A stretch of DNA of 39,114 nt from an uncultured Gemmatimonadota bacterium (lineage in GTDB: Bacteria > Gemmatimonadota > Gemmatimonadetes > Longimicrobiales > Longimicrobiaceae), in NCBI GenBank assembly GCA_902805735.1, contig CADCTW010000183.1, positions 1 to 39,114 of the forward strand, in the 5' to 3' direction. Below are positions 8,581-15,082 of this stretch, one piece after another; the first letter of the stretch is position 1; each line of letters starts with the position of its first letter. The position numbers and the translations under genes were made by a program. The notes under the pieces were generated by a model. That model saw nothing but the letters and a program-made list of their open reading frames with translations. It had not been told where the DNA came from and did not search any database.

Positions 8581-9027
8581 ATGCCGCCAGGGGATCCGCA
8601 GGCCGAAACGCTCCGACTCTGGGTGATCTTTTCCCGGGCGCACAACGCCATCGCGGCGCGCGCGCAGGCGGACGTGATGCGGCACGGGCTCACCATCGCG
8701 GAGTTCGGCGTCCTGGAGGCGCTGCATCACAAGGGGCCGCTGCTGCTGAGCGAGGTCAAGGCCAAGATACTGGTCTCCAACGCCGGTGTCACGTACCTCG
8801 TGGACCGGCTGGAGAAGCGCGGCCTGGTGGAGCGCCGCCGCTGCGACCGCGACCGGCGCGCGTACTACGCGCACCTCACGGACGAGGGGACCGAGTTCCT
8901 CCAGCGGATCTTCCCGGAGCACGCCGCCGCCATCGCCCAAGCGTTCTCCGTGCTGACGGACGAGGAGCGCGCCACCGCCGCGGAGATCCTGCGCAAGGTG
9001 GGAAGGCACGCGGCCCAACTGGAGTGA
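8581..9027 (+). CDS. MarR-family transcriptional regulator
   Basis: DNA-binding winged-helix repressor of the MarR family, 148 aa, which is the usual length. The N-terminal helix (about 8-35) contributes to dimerisation. The winged helix spans about 38-105: LTIAEFGVLEALHHKGPLLL, recognition helix within VSNAGVTYLVDRLEKRGL, and wing RRRCDRDRRAYYAHLTDEG with the Asp-Arg pair typical of the family. C-terminal helices follow. No Cys is placed for OhrR-type sensing near the N terminus. The ATG at 8581 follows GGGGAAGCCG. Its own upstream region and those of wrbA and yceI hold the same box, so these three are its probable regulon. By analogy with MhqR/YodB-type regulators it may respond to quinones or electrophiles, but the ligand is inference. 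Confidence 0.93.
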   Translation: MPPGDPQAETLRLWVIFSRAHNAIAARAQADVMRHGLTIAEFGVLEALHHKGPLLLSEVKAKILVSNAGVTYLVDRLEKRGLVERRRCDRDRRAYYAHLTDEGTEFLQRIFPEHAAAIAQAFSVLTDEERATAAEILRKVGRHAAQLE

Positions 9028-9050
9028 GCGCGGCCTTCGCGTAGGCTGAT

Positions 9051-9081
9051 ATTTCAGTTCTGAAATGTAAACGACTGTATC
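9051..9081 (+). promoter_or_regulatory. Candidate MarR operator and promoter of yceI
   Basis: Perfect palindrome ATTTCAG-TT-CTGAAAT at 9051-9066. It shares AGT-N-CTGAAA with the boxes before wrbA and marR. A possible promoter is TTCAGT (9053-9058) and TGTATC (9076-9081) with 17 bases between, which would place the operator over the -35. Confidence 0.65.
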
Positions 9082-9150
9082 ACCCGCGGCGGTTCACCGC
9101 CCCGCCGCCGCGGGAATCCTCAAGGGGCCGCAAACACGAGGAACGGACCT

Positions 9151-9714
9151 ATGACGCTCATCGACCCCACGGCCCAGACGCTCGAGAGCACGCGCAGCAC
9201 CTGGACCATCGACGCCGCGCACACCGAGGTGGGATTCGAGGTCAAGCACCTGATGATCAGCAGGGTACGCGGGCGCTTCGGCGCGGTGACCGGCACGATC
9301 GAGCTGGACGCGGAGGACCCCACGCGCTCGTCCGTGACGGCCGAGATCGACGTCACCAGCATCGACACGCGCCAGGAGCAGCGCGACGCGCACCTGCGCT
9401 CCGCCGACTTCTTCGACGTGGAGAACTTTCCGTCGATCGGCTTCCGCAGCAGCCGCGTGGAGCGCGTGGGCGACCGCTACCGCGTGACCGGCGCCCTGAC
9501 CATCCGCGGCGTCACCCGCGAGGTGGTGCTGGACGCGACGGACGAGGGCCGCGGCCGCGACCCCTGGGGCGGCGAGCGCGCCGCGTTCAGCGCCTCGCTG
9601 GTCATCGACCGGCGCGACTTCGGCCTCACCTGGAACCAGGCCCTGGAGACCGGCGGCGTCCTCGTCGCCAACGACATCCGCGTCACGCTTGACGTGCAGG
9701 CGGTGAAGGCCTAA
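9151..9714 (+). CDS. yceI: YceI-family polyisoprenoid-binding-like protein
   Basis: Lipocalin-like beta-barrel of the YceI family, which binds isoprenoid-type lipids such as polyprenyl chains or ubiquinone. The 187-aa length is normal for a version without signal peptide. Seen: STWTIDAAHTEVGFEVKHLM (16-35), the family opening; RGRFGAVTGTIELD; the TSIDTRQEQRDAHLRSADFFDVENFPSI region that marks the family; and TIRGVTREVVLD. No signal peptide is present, so it is probably cytosolic, unlike E. coli YceI. The operator-like palindrome upstream links it to the neighbouring MarR regulator, and the pairing with a quinone reductase fits a role in handling lipophilic quinones; that is inference. The stop is 8 bases before a palindromic repeat. 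Confidence 0.93.
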   Translation: MTLIDPTAQTLESTRSTWTIDAAHTEVGFEVKHLMISRVRGRFGAVTGTIELDAEDPTRSSVTAEIDVTSIDTRQEQRDAHLRSADFFDVENFPSIGFRSSRVERVGDRYRVTGALTIRGVTREVVLDATDEGRGRDPWGGERAAFSASLVIDRRDFGLTWNQALETGGVLVANDIRVTLDVQAVKA

Positions 9715-9722
9715 AAGACTGG

Positions 9723-9792
9723 GGCTCAAACAGAGGCACAGAGACACAGAGAAGGGGGTTCTCCTCTGTGGCTCTGTGTCTCTGTGTGAGGC
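9723..9792. repeat. Gene-end palindrome (repeat R), copy 2, imperfect
   Basis: The left arm begins GGCTCAAACAGAGGCACAG and the right arm ends CTCTGTGTGAGGCC. The unit order differs between arms, so pairing is imperfect. It sits between the convergent yceI and RES toxin genes, 8 bases after the yceI stop. Confidence 0.8.
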
Positions 9793-9825
9793 CCGTGGCT
9801 GACCGGCGCGGGGTGTGCACCGGAG

Positions 9826-10390
9826 TCAGCGCTCAATCAGGTCCACGTGCAGGACCACCGCGGCTTCCAGCACCGCGGGATGATGGAGGCGCAACGGCTC
9901 GGGCGTACCGAAGTGCAGTTCGTGCAGCGACACACGGTCGAGGAAAAGCAGGACCACGTGCCAATCGCCGCCGAACCGGCTCGACCACACGAACCCGGGG
10001 ACCGCGTCGGGATGGGATGCCGAAGCGGAGGAGCGTCTTTCCTTCGCTGGTGTCCGGGATGCGTGTCGCGACGGCGGATGGAAGATGCACGTCCACGAGT
10101 GCGCGCTGGAATCCACCGGCGACGAGGTCATCATCCGTGAGGCGGTGGCGCATCCGCCAGTTGCGCGACGGATCGCGCGTCTGCCCGCGGAGGGCCTCCG
10201 CGACGCCGTGGGCTGGCGATTCCGCCAGGTAGAGCACGGGCGGCTTCCCCTGCAAGTCGAAGCGCCCGTAGTTCTGGAAACGGGCCGGCGCTACCGGGCT
10301 GGCGGAGTGAGGGGCACCAGCGGGCGCGGTTGGATCCCACGGGAACACGCGCCACAACGTACCATGCGCGAATCCGCGGGCAGGGCTCAA
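9826..10390 (-). pseudogene. RES-domain toxin, apparently frameshifted
   Basis: Toxin of the RES family, NAD-degrading enzymes paired with Xre/MbcA antitoxins. The N-terminal part reads from a TTG at 10388-10390: LWRVF (12-16), GRFDLQG with Arg43, [16 protein letters not shown] with Tyr54 and Glu65, then ...SEGKTLLRFGI. After about 10010 the coding sense continues in another frame, DAVPGFVWSSRFGGDWHVVL to DLIER, stopping at 9826. That second piece looks like the normal RES C terminus, while the first frame turns into Arg/Pro-rich noise. One base appears gained or lost near 10000-10020. Either the toxin is inactivated or the assembly has an error. The start overlaps the antitoxin stop (TTGA), so the two are translationally coupled. 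Confidence 0.75.
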
Positions 10391-10833
10391 AAGAATGCCC
10401 CGCCCACCTGCGCTTGCAGGGCCATGAGGACCTCCGCGACGCGTCCGCCCCGGATCGCGTCAAGCGGCGCCTCGCCGTTCAGCTCGGGACTGTGCCCGTG
10501 GAGCCATGCGTTGGACGCCGCCGGGCCGAAGTGCTCGGAGAGCGTCTCGGCGGCCAGCGCGAGGTCGCGCAGCAGCCACGCGTTCTCGGCACTGGCCGGA
10601 TCGCCTGCCTTCCAGCGCGTAATCTGGCTGCGGTGCACGCCGACGGCGTCCGCCAGCGACGCGTCGGTGGGGAATGCCTTGCGGGCCATCAGGTACTGCG
10701 CGCGCCGGATCGTCTGGGCGGCGGACGGGGCAACGGCGACGCTTTCCGGGCCGCCAGTCTCTCGCAGGGCACGCTCGGCCGTCTCGCGCGTCCGGACCGA
10801 GCGACGCAGGCGGTAACCGGGTTTCGATCGCAT
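10387..10833 (-). CDS. Xre/MbcA/ParS-family antitoxin of the RES module
   Basis: Antitoxin partner of the RES toxin, 148 aa. An N-terminal basic extension (1-40) is followed by a helix-turn-helix, [20 protein letters not shown] then QITRWKAGD (50-78). The C-terminal MbcA/ParS toxin-binding domain is at about 84-142, with [12 protein letters not shown], then [20 protein letters not shown]. The family neutralises the toxin by placing its C terminus in the toxin's NAD pocket and represses its own promoter. The ATG at 10831-10833 is preceded on the minus strand by AGAGGAGGCAGCCAA, a good ribosome-binding site. The longer open frame upstream is ignored for that reason. If the toxin is broken, this gene survives as an orphan antitoxin or regulator. 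Confidence 0.85.
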   Translation of the reverse strand: MRSKPGYRLRRSVRTRETAERALRETGGPESVAVAPSAAQTIRRAQYLMARKAFPTDASLADAVGVHRSQITRWKAGDPASAENAWLLRDLALAAETLSEHFGPAASNAWLHGHSPELNGEAPLDAIRGGRVAEVLMALQAQVGGAFF

Positions 10834-10879
10834 TTGGCTGCCTCCTCTGGAGCATACGTTCGCGCAACAACACCGAGCG

Positions 10880-10909
10880 AAGGTAAGCGCGAATGCGAGG
10901 TGTTTACAA
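10880..10909 (-). promoter_or_regulatory. Possible promoter of the antitoxin-toxin operon
   Basis: On the minus strand TTGTAA (10909-10904) and TACCTT (10885-10880) are separated by 18 bases. The -10 is about 47 bases before the antitoxin start. This lies in the 309-bp gap 10834-11142, where I see no gene; the rest of the gap is featureless apart from the duplicated start region at its right end. Confidence 0.35.
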
Positions 10910-11098
10910 GGGTTCCGCGGGACACCCCGGCAGAGTCGGCGCAACAAGAGCGGCGTCTGCGGGTTGCTGGTTCGTGCGCTGGCGGCTCGGGAACGTTGCG
11001 CGCGGAGGACGGGCCAGGCGCCAAACCGCGCAGGCTCTTAGTGTGCCGGCTGGAGCGGCGGAATCTCACCCCGTCCTGCTGGATTCACGGCCCACGGG

Positions 11099-11148
11099 TT
11101 TACGGGAGAGGACCTCATGGAGTGTTCACGGGAGAGGATCTCATGGAG
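11099..11148 (+). repeat. Direct repeat duplicating a ribosome-binding site and start codon
   Basis: Two near-identical copies lie 26 bases apart: TACGGGAGAGGACCTCATGG (11101-11120) and CACGGGAGAGGATCTCATGG (11127-11146). Each carries a GGGAGAGG ribosome-binding site and an ATG. The upstream ATG (11117) opens an 11-codon frame that ends with the TGA at 11150-11152, inside the start of the dioxygenase gene. Confidence 0.8.
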
Positions 11149-12090
11149 CTGACTGGAATCCACCACCTGACGGCGGTCTCGGCGCAGATCCGGGAGAACC
11201 ACCTGTTCTACACGCGGACGCTGGGGATGCGGCTGGTGAAGCGCTCCGTGAACCAGGACGACGTGAGCGCGTACCACCTCTTCTACGCGGACGCGGTGGG
11301 GAGCCCGGGGAGCGACCTCACCTTCTTCGACTGGCCGGTGCCGCGCGAGCGGCGCGGGACGCGCTCCATCGCGCGCACGCACCTGCGCGTGGCGGGCGCG
11401 GAGACGCTGGAGTGGTGGGCGGGGCACCTGCGCGGCAAGGGGGTGGCCGCGGGCGAGGTGGTGGAGCGCGACGGCCGGCTCACGCTGGACCTGGAGGACC
11501 CGGAAGGCCAGCGCCTCTCGCTGATCGACGACGGCGGCGCGGGCGAGGCGCACCCGTGGGACCGCAGCCCCGTGCCGGCCGAGCACCAGGTCCGCGGGCT
11601 GGGGCCCATCGTGCTCAGCGTGCCCCGCCTGGCGCCCACCGACGCGCTCCTGCGGCGCGCGCTCGACATGCGCCCGGTGCGCACGTATCCGCATCCCGAG
11701 AACGCGCAGCACACCGTGCACGTGTACGAGATGGGCGCGGGCGGGCCGGCCGCCGAGCTGCACGTGGCCGAGCAGCCCGGCCTGCCGGTGGCGCAGCCGG
11801 GCGCGGGGGGCGTGCACCACGTGGCCTTTCGCATCCCGGACGCGGACTACGACGCGTGGGCCGCGCGCCTCAACGAGCTGCGCATCCCCAACAGCGGCGA
11901 GGTGGACCGCTTCTGGTTCCACAGCCTGTACTTCCGCGAGCCCAACGGCATCCTGTTCGAGATCGCCACGGACGGACCCGGCTTCGCGGTGGACGAGGAC
12001 GCGGCGACCCTCGGCGAAAAGGTGGTGCTGCCTCCGTTCCTGGAGGGGCGACGCGCCAGCATCGTGGCGAATCTGAAGCCGATCGACTGA
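11143..12090 (+). CDS. Ring-cleaving dioxygenase / glyoxalase-superfamily protein, MhqO-like
   Basis: Two tandem vicinal-oxygen-chelate (glyoxalase/extradiol dioxygenase) domains, 315 aa, matching the MhqO/MhqA-type hydroquinone-cleaving dioxygenase family. Domain 1 opens with [19 protein letters not shown], with His7 or His8 as a likely Fe ligand. Domain 2 has [19 protein letters not shown], the second His, and near the end [20 protein letters not shown], whose Glu is the third ligand. The C terminus, [17 protein letters not shown], is also typical. The ATG at 11143 has GGGAGAGG upstream; a duplicated copy of that start region lies 26 bases before. No box like those of the nearby MarR regulon is visible upstream. 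The expected role is cleavage of quinol-type aromatics after quinone reduction, which would complement WrbA; the exact substrate is unknown. Confidence 0.88.
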   Translation: MELTGIHHLTAVSAQIRENHLFYTRTLGMRLVKRSVNQDDVSAYHLFYADAVGSPGSDLTFFDWPVPRERRGTRSIARTHLRVAGAETLEWWAGHLRGKGVAAGEVVERDGRLTLDLEDPEGQRLSLIDDGGAGEAHPWDRSPVPAEHQVRGLGPIVLSVPRLAPTDALLRRALDMRPVRTYPHPENAQHTVHVYEMGAGGPAAELHVAEQPGLPVAQPGAGGVHHVAFRIPDADYDAWAARLNELRIPNSGEVDRFWFHSLYFREPNGILFEIATDGPGFAVDEDAATLGEKVVLPPFLEGRRASIVANLKPID

Positions 12091-12099
12091 AAAAAGCTG

Positions 12100-12156
12100 G
12101 GCTCACACAGAGGCACGGAGGCACGGAGACGACTTCGTCTCGGTGCCTCCGTGTTT
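12100..12156. repeat. Gene-end palindrome (repeat R), copy 3
   Basis: The left arm GCTCACACAGAGGCACGGAG continues into a second CACGGAG unit, then the loop region GACGACTTCGTC, then CGGTGCCTCCGTG and TTTTTG. It is a variant with CGG in place of CAG units. It starts 10 bases after the dioxygenase stop and lies between two genes in the same direction. The run of Ts after the right arm makes this copy look most like an intrinsic terminator for the plus strand. Confidence 0.8.
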
Positions 12157-12218
12157 TTGCGCAACCTTGCTGCCGGCAACGGGGTAGAAGAACGGAGACC
12201 AACCAGGAGGATCCCGGG

Positions 12219-13454
12219 ATGCGCAACCATCTAGTGCGAATCAATGCCCGCTGGCGCCGCGCGGCGGGCGTGCTGCTGGCCGGCTCGGCGCCGGTGGCCG
12301 CTTCGGTGGCGTGGGGCGAGGGGCCCCGCCACGAGATCGCCCCGGTGGTGCTGGCCGCCGCCCACGCGGTGCCGATGCCCACGCTGAAGCCAGAGGACAT
12401 CGTCCCCACGCTCGCCCGCCGGCCGCTGGAGGGGGCGGTGGACGCCGTGCGGGCGGAGGTGAAGCGGGGCGCCTTTCCCGGCGCCGCGCTGGCCATGGGG
12501 CGCGGGGGGCACGCGGAGCTGGTGCAGGGCGTGGGCGCCGTCGCCGGGAATGGCGAGACGGTGGATGCCGAGCGCACCGTGTACGACCTGGCGTCGCTCA
12601 CCAAGGTGGTCGCCACCACCACGGCGGCGATGCTCCTCTACGAAGAAGGGCGCCTGGAGCTGGACGCGCCGGTGTCGCGCTACCTCCCGGAGTTCTCCGG
12701 CGGGAACAGGGACGAGGTGACGGTGCGCCACCTGCTGGCCCACACGGCGGGCCTCCCCGCCGGCGCCGGCACGCGCGGCGCCACCGCGGAGGCGCGCCTG
12801 GCCTCGCTGGTCGCCACGCCGCTCGTCCACGAGCCGGGCAAGAAGGTGGTGTACTCGGACGTGGGATTCGTGGTGCTCTTCGCGGTGCTGGAGCGCGCGG
12901 CGGGGGAGCCGGTGCCGGCGCTGCTGGAGCGCCGCGTCTGGACGCCCCTGGGGATGAACGCCACGCGCTTCAACCCCGGCGCCGGCTGCGCCCGCTGCGC
13001 GCCCACCTGGAAGTCGAAGGAGGGCAGGCCCGTCGCGGGCGTCGTGCACGACCCCATCGCCCGCAAGCTGGGCGGCGTCGCGGGGAACGCGGGCCTCTTC
13101 TCCACCGCGGCCGACCTGTCGCGCTACGCGGCGATGCTGGCGAACGGCGGCCACCTGGAGGGTGCCCGGGTGCTGAAGGCGGAGACCATCGACACCTTTG
13201 CCGTGCGCCAGAAGGGCACGCGCGCGCTGGGGTGGGAGACGCCCTCCGCCAACGGCACGGGCCCCGTCGGCCGCAGCATGAGCGACCGCGCCTTCGGCCA
13301 CACCGGCTTCACCGGCACCTCGCTCTGGGTGGACCCCGCCAACCAGACCTGGGCGGTGCTCCTGAGCAACCGCGTATACAACACCGACGCACCCAACCGC
13401 ATCCAGAAGCTGCGCCGCACCGTCCACGCGCTCGTTACGGAAGCCGCCGAGTAA
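12219..13454 (+). CDS. Exported serine hydrolase (class C beta-lactamase / PBP-like)
   Basis: Secreted or periplasmic serine hydrolase of the beta-lactamase-like superfamily (Pfam Beta-lactamase), 411 aa. The N-terminal 30-45 residues form a signal-like segment (AGVLLAGSAPVAASVAWG). The catalytic SxxK is in DLASLTKVVATTT; the second motif is YSDVGF in place of the canonical YxN; the third is HTGFTGTSLW, with HTG replacing KTG, as in many esterase or peptidase members. VTVRHLLAHTAGLPAG is another family hallmark. These variants favour an esterase, D-aminopeptidase or muropeptide amidase over a true beta-lactamase. The ATG at 12219 has CCAGGAGGA upstream. The stop is 6 bases before a palindrome separating it from the convergent nhaA. 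Confidence 0.9.
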   Translation: MRNHLVRINARWRRAAGVLLAGSAPVAASVAWGEGPRHEIAPVVLAAAHAVPMPTLKPEDIVPTLARRPLEGAVDAVRAEVKRGAFPGAALAMGRGGHAELVQGVGAVAGNGETVDAERTVYDLASLTKVVATTTAAMLLYEEGRLELDAPVSRYLPEFSGGNRDEVTVRHLLAHTAGLPAGAGTRGATAEARLASLVATPLVHEPGKKVVYSDVGFVVLFAVLERAAGEPVPALLERRVWTPLGMNATRFNPGAGCARCAPTWKSKEGRPVAGVVHDPIARKLGGVAGNAGLFSTAADLSRYAAMLANGGHLEGARVLKAETIDTFAVRQKGTRALGWETPSANGTGPVGRSMSDRAFGHTGFTGTSLWVDPANQTWAVLLSNRVYNTDAPNRIQKLRRTVHALVTEAAE

Positions 13455-13460
13455 AAAGAA

Positions 13461-13528
13461 GGCTCACACAGAGACACAGAGGCACAGAGATGAAGTCACC
13501 TCTGTGCCTCTGTGTCTCTGTGTGAGCC
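13461..13528. repeat. Gene-end palindrome (repeat R), copy 4, complete; translated as the end of nhaA
   Basis: Perfect 29-bp inverted repeat, 13461-13489 with 13500-13528, loop ATGAAGTCAC. On the minus strand nhaA reads through the whole right arm and terminates in the loop with the TGA at 13498-13496. The plus-strand stop of the serine hydrolase lies 6 bases before it. Confidence 0.92.
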
Positions 13529-14872
13529 CATCTTTTGGGGATTGATCACGCCGCGCAGGAAGAGCCAGCCAGCCACCCCGGCGGCGATCGAGGCCGCGAA
13601 GATGCCGATCTTGGACTCGTCCACGTGGGCGCCCTGGGGGAAGGCGAGGTTGGCGACGAAGAGCGACATGGTGAAGCCGATGCCGCCCAGCCAGCTCACG
13701 GCGTGGATGGCGCGCCACTTGATGCCCGCCGGGAGCTCGGCCAGGCCCGCGCGCACGGCCAGCCACGAGAAGAGCGTGATCCCGATCGGCTTTCCGATCA
13801 CCAGGCCGGCGACCACGCCCAGCGTCACCGGGTGCGTGAACGCGTCCGCGATGCCGCCGGAAAGGGTCACGCCCGCGTTGGCCAGGGCGAAGAGGGGGAT
13901 GATGAGGAAGGCGACCGGGCGGTGGAGGTCGTGCTCGATGCGCTGCAGGGGCGCCTGCGCCGCCTCGGTCGCGCTCTCCAGCGCCTGCAGCGCGGTCTGC
14001 TGGCGCACGTTGGTGAGCACCGTGGTGGCGCTCGAGCAGGCGCCGCGGAAGTCCTCCAGCGCGCTATCCGCGTGCTCCACGAACTCGTCCTCGTTGATGC
14101 GGGTGCGCGCGGGGATGGTCATCGCCAGGAGCACGCCGGCCACGGTGGCGTGCACACCGGACGCCAGGAAGAGGCTCCAGGCCACGATCCCCAGGACGAT
14201 GTACGGGATCGGCCCGCGCACTCCCAGCCGGTTCGCCAGCGCGCACAGCCCCAGCACCCCCAGCCCCGCCGCCAGCGCGCCCCACGAGATCTGCCCCGTG
14301 TAGAACACGGCGATCACCAGCACGGCGCCGATGTCGTCCACGATGGCCAGCGCCGTCAGGAACACCTTGAGCGCCAGCGGCACCCGCGGGCCCATCAGCG
14401 CCAGCACGCCCAGCGCGAAGGCGATGTCCGTCGCCATGGGGATCCCCCACCCCGCCGCGCCCTCGCCGCCGAAGTTGAACGCCGCGTAGATCAGCGCCGG
14501 CACCACCATGCCGCCCAGCGCCGCCGCCGCGGGAAGGGTGGCGCGGCGGATGGAGGCGAGCTCGCCCACCAGCGCCTCGCGCTTGATCTCCAGCCCCACC
14601 AGGAAGAAGAACACGGCCATCAGGCCGTCGTTGATCCAGTGGTGGATGGTGTGCGTCACCCCCCACGGCCCCAGGCGCACGCCCAGCTCCGTCTCCCACA
14701 GGTGATGGTAGGCATCCGCCCAGGGCGAGTTGGCCCAGATCACGGCGATCAGCGTGCACGCGATCAGCACGATTCCCCCCGCCGACTCCAGGCGGACGAA
14801 GCGCGCAAATGGCGAGAGCACGCGCTGGATGGGCGTGGGCGGAAGCGAAATGGGTGCGCTGACGTGGGCCAT
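13496..14872 (-). CDS. nhaA: Na+/H+ antiporter NhaA
   Basis: Inner-membrane electrogenic sodium/proton antiporter, about 12 transmembrane helices, 458 aa. Seen: PMATDIAFALGVLALMG (the Asp133-type site), ALAIVDDIGAVLVIAVFYT (the paired Asp163/Asp164 transport site) and VIGKPIGITLFSWLA (the Lys300 site), plus FALANAGV. All key residues are present. The start is the ATG at 14870-14872. The gene's own C terminus seems to be ...FLRGVINPQKM; the last ten residues, GSHRDTEAQR, and the stop codon come from the palindromic repeat. The permease fusion at 29901 ends in the same ten residues. Divergent from the TonB receptor; expected role is pH and sodium homeostasis. Confidence 0.95.
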   Translation of the reverse strand: MAHVSAPISLPPTPIQRVLSPFARFVRLESAGGIVLIACTLIAVIWANSPWADAYHHLWETELGVRLGPWGVTHTIHHWINDGLMAVFFFLVGLEIKREALVGELASIRRATLPAAAALGGMVVPALIYAAFNFGGEGAAGWGIPMATDIAFALGVLALMGPRVPLALKVFLTALAIVDDIGAVLVIAVFYTGQISWGALAAGLGVLGLCALANRLGVRGPIPYIVLGIVAWSLFLASGVHATVAGVLLAMTIPARTRINEDEFVEHADSALEDFRGACSSATTVLTNVRQQTALQALESATEAAQAPLQRIEHDLHRPVAFLIIPLFALANAGVTLSGGIADAFTHPVTLGVVAGLVIGKPIGITLFSWLAVRAGLAELPAGIKWRAIHAVSWLGGIGFTMSLFVANLAFPQGAHVDESKIGIFAASIAAGVAGWLFLRGVINPQKMGSHRDTEAQR

Positions 14873-15082
14873 CGGAGTCCAGGTCGGGAATCGGTTCGCG
14901 GATGCCGGGAAGCGCGTGCTACCCGCGCGGAGCGACAAGGTGCGGCAGCTACTCACGATCCGCCAGACGGGCGGGCGCGCGGCGGTCCCCCGCCAACGTA
15001 TGCCGCAGGGTGGATGTATGGAGTTGCGAAGAGCCGTGGGCGGCCTCGTGGCCGCCCGGTACCCTGAAGCAGGAACCGCAAC

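Noticed and set aside
12219-13454. Calling the exported serine hydrolase a beta-lactamase
   Set aside because: The second and third active-site motifs (YSD and HTG) differ from those of true class C enzymes, so only the superfamily is claimed.
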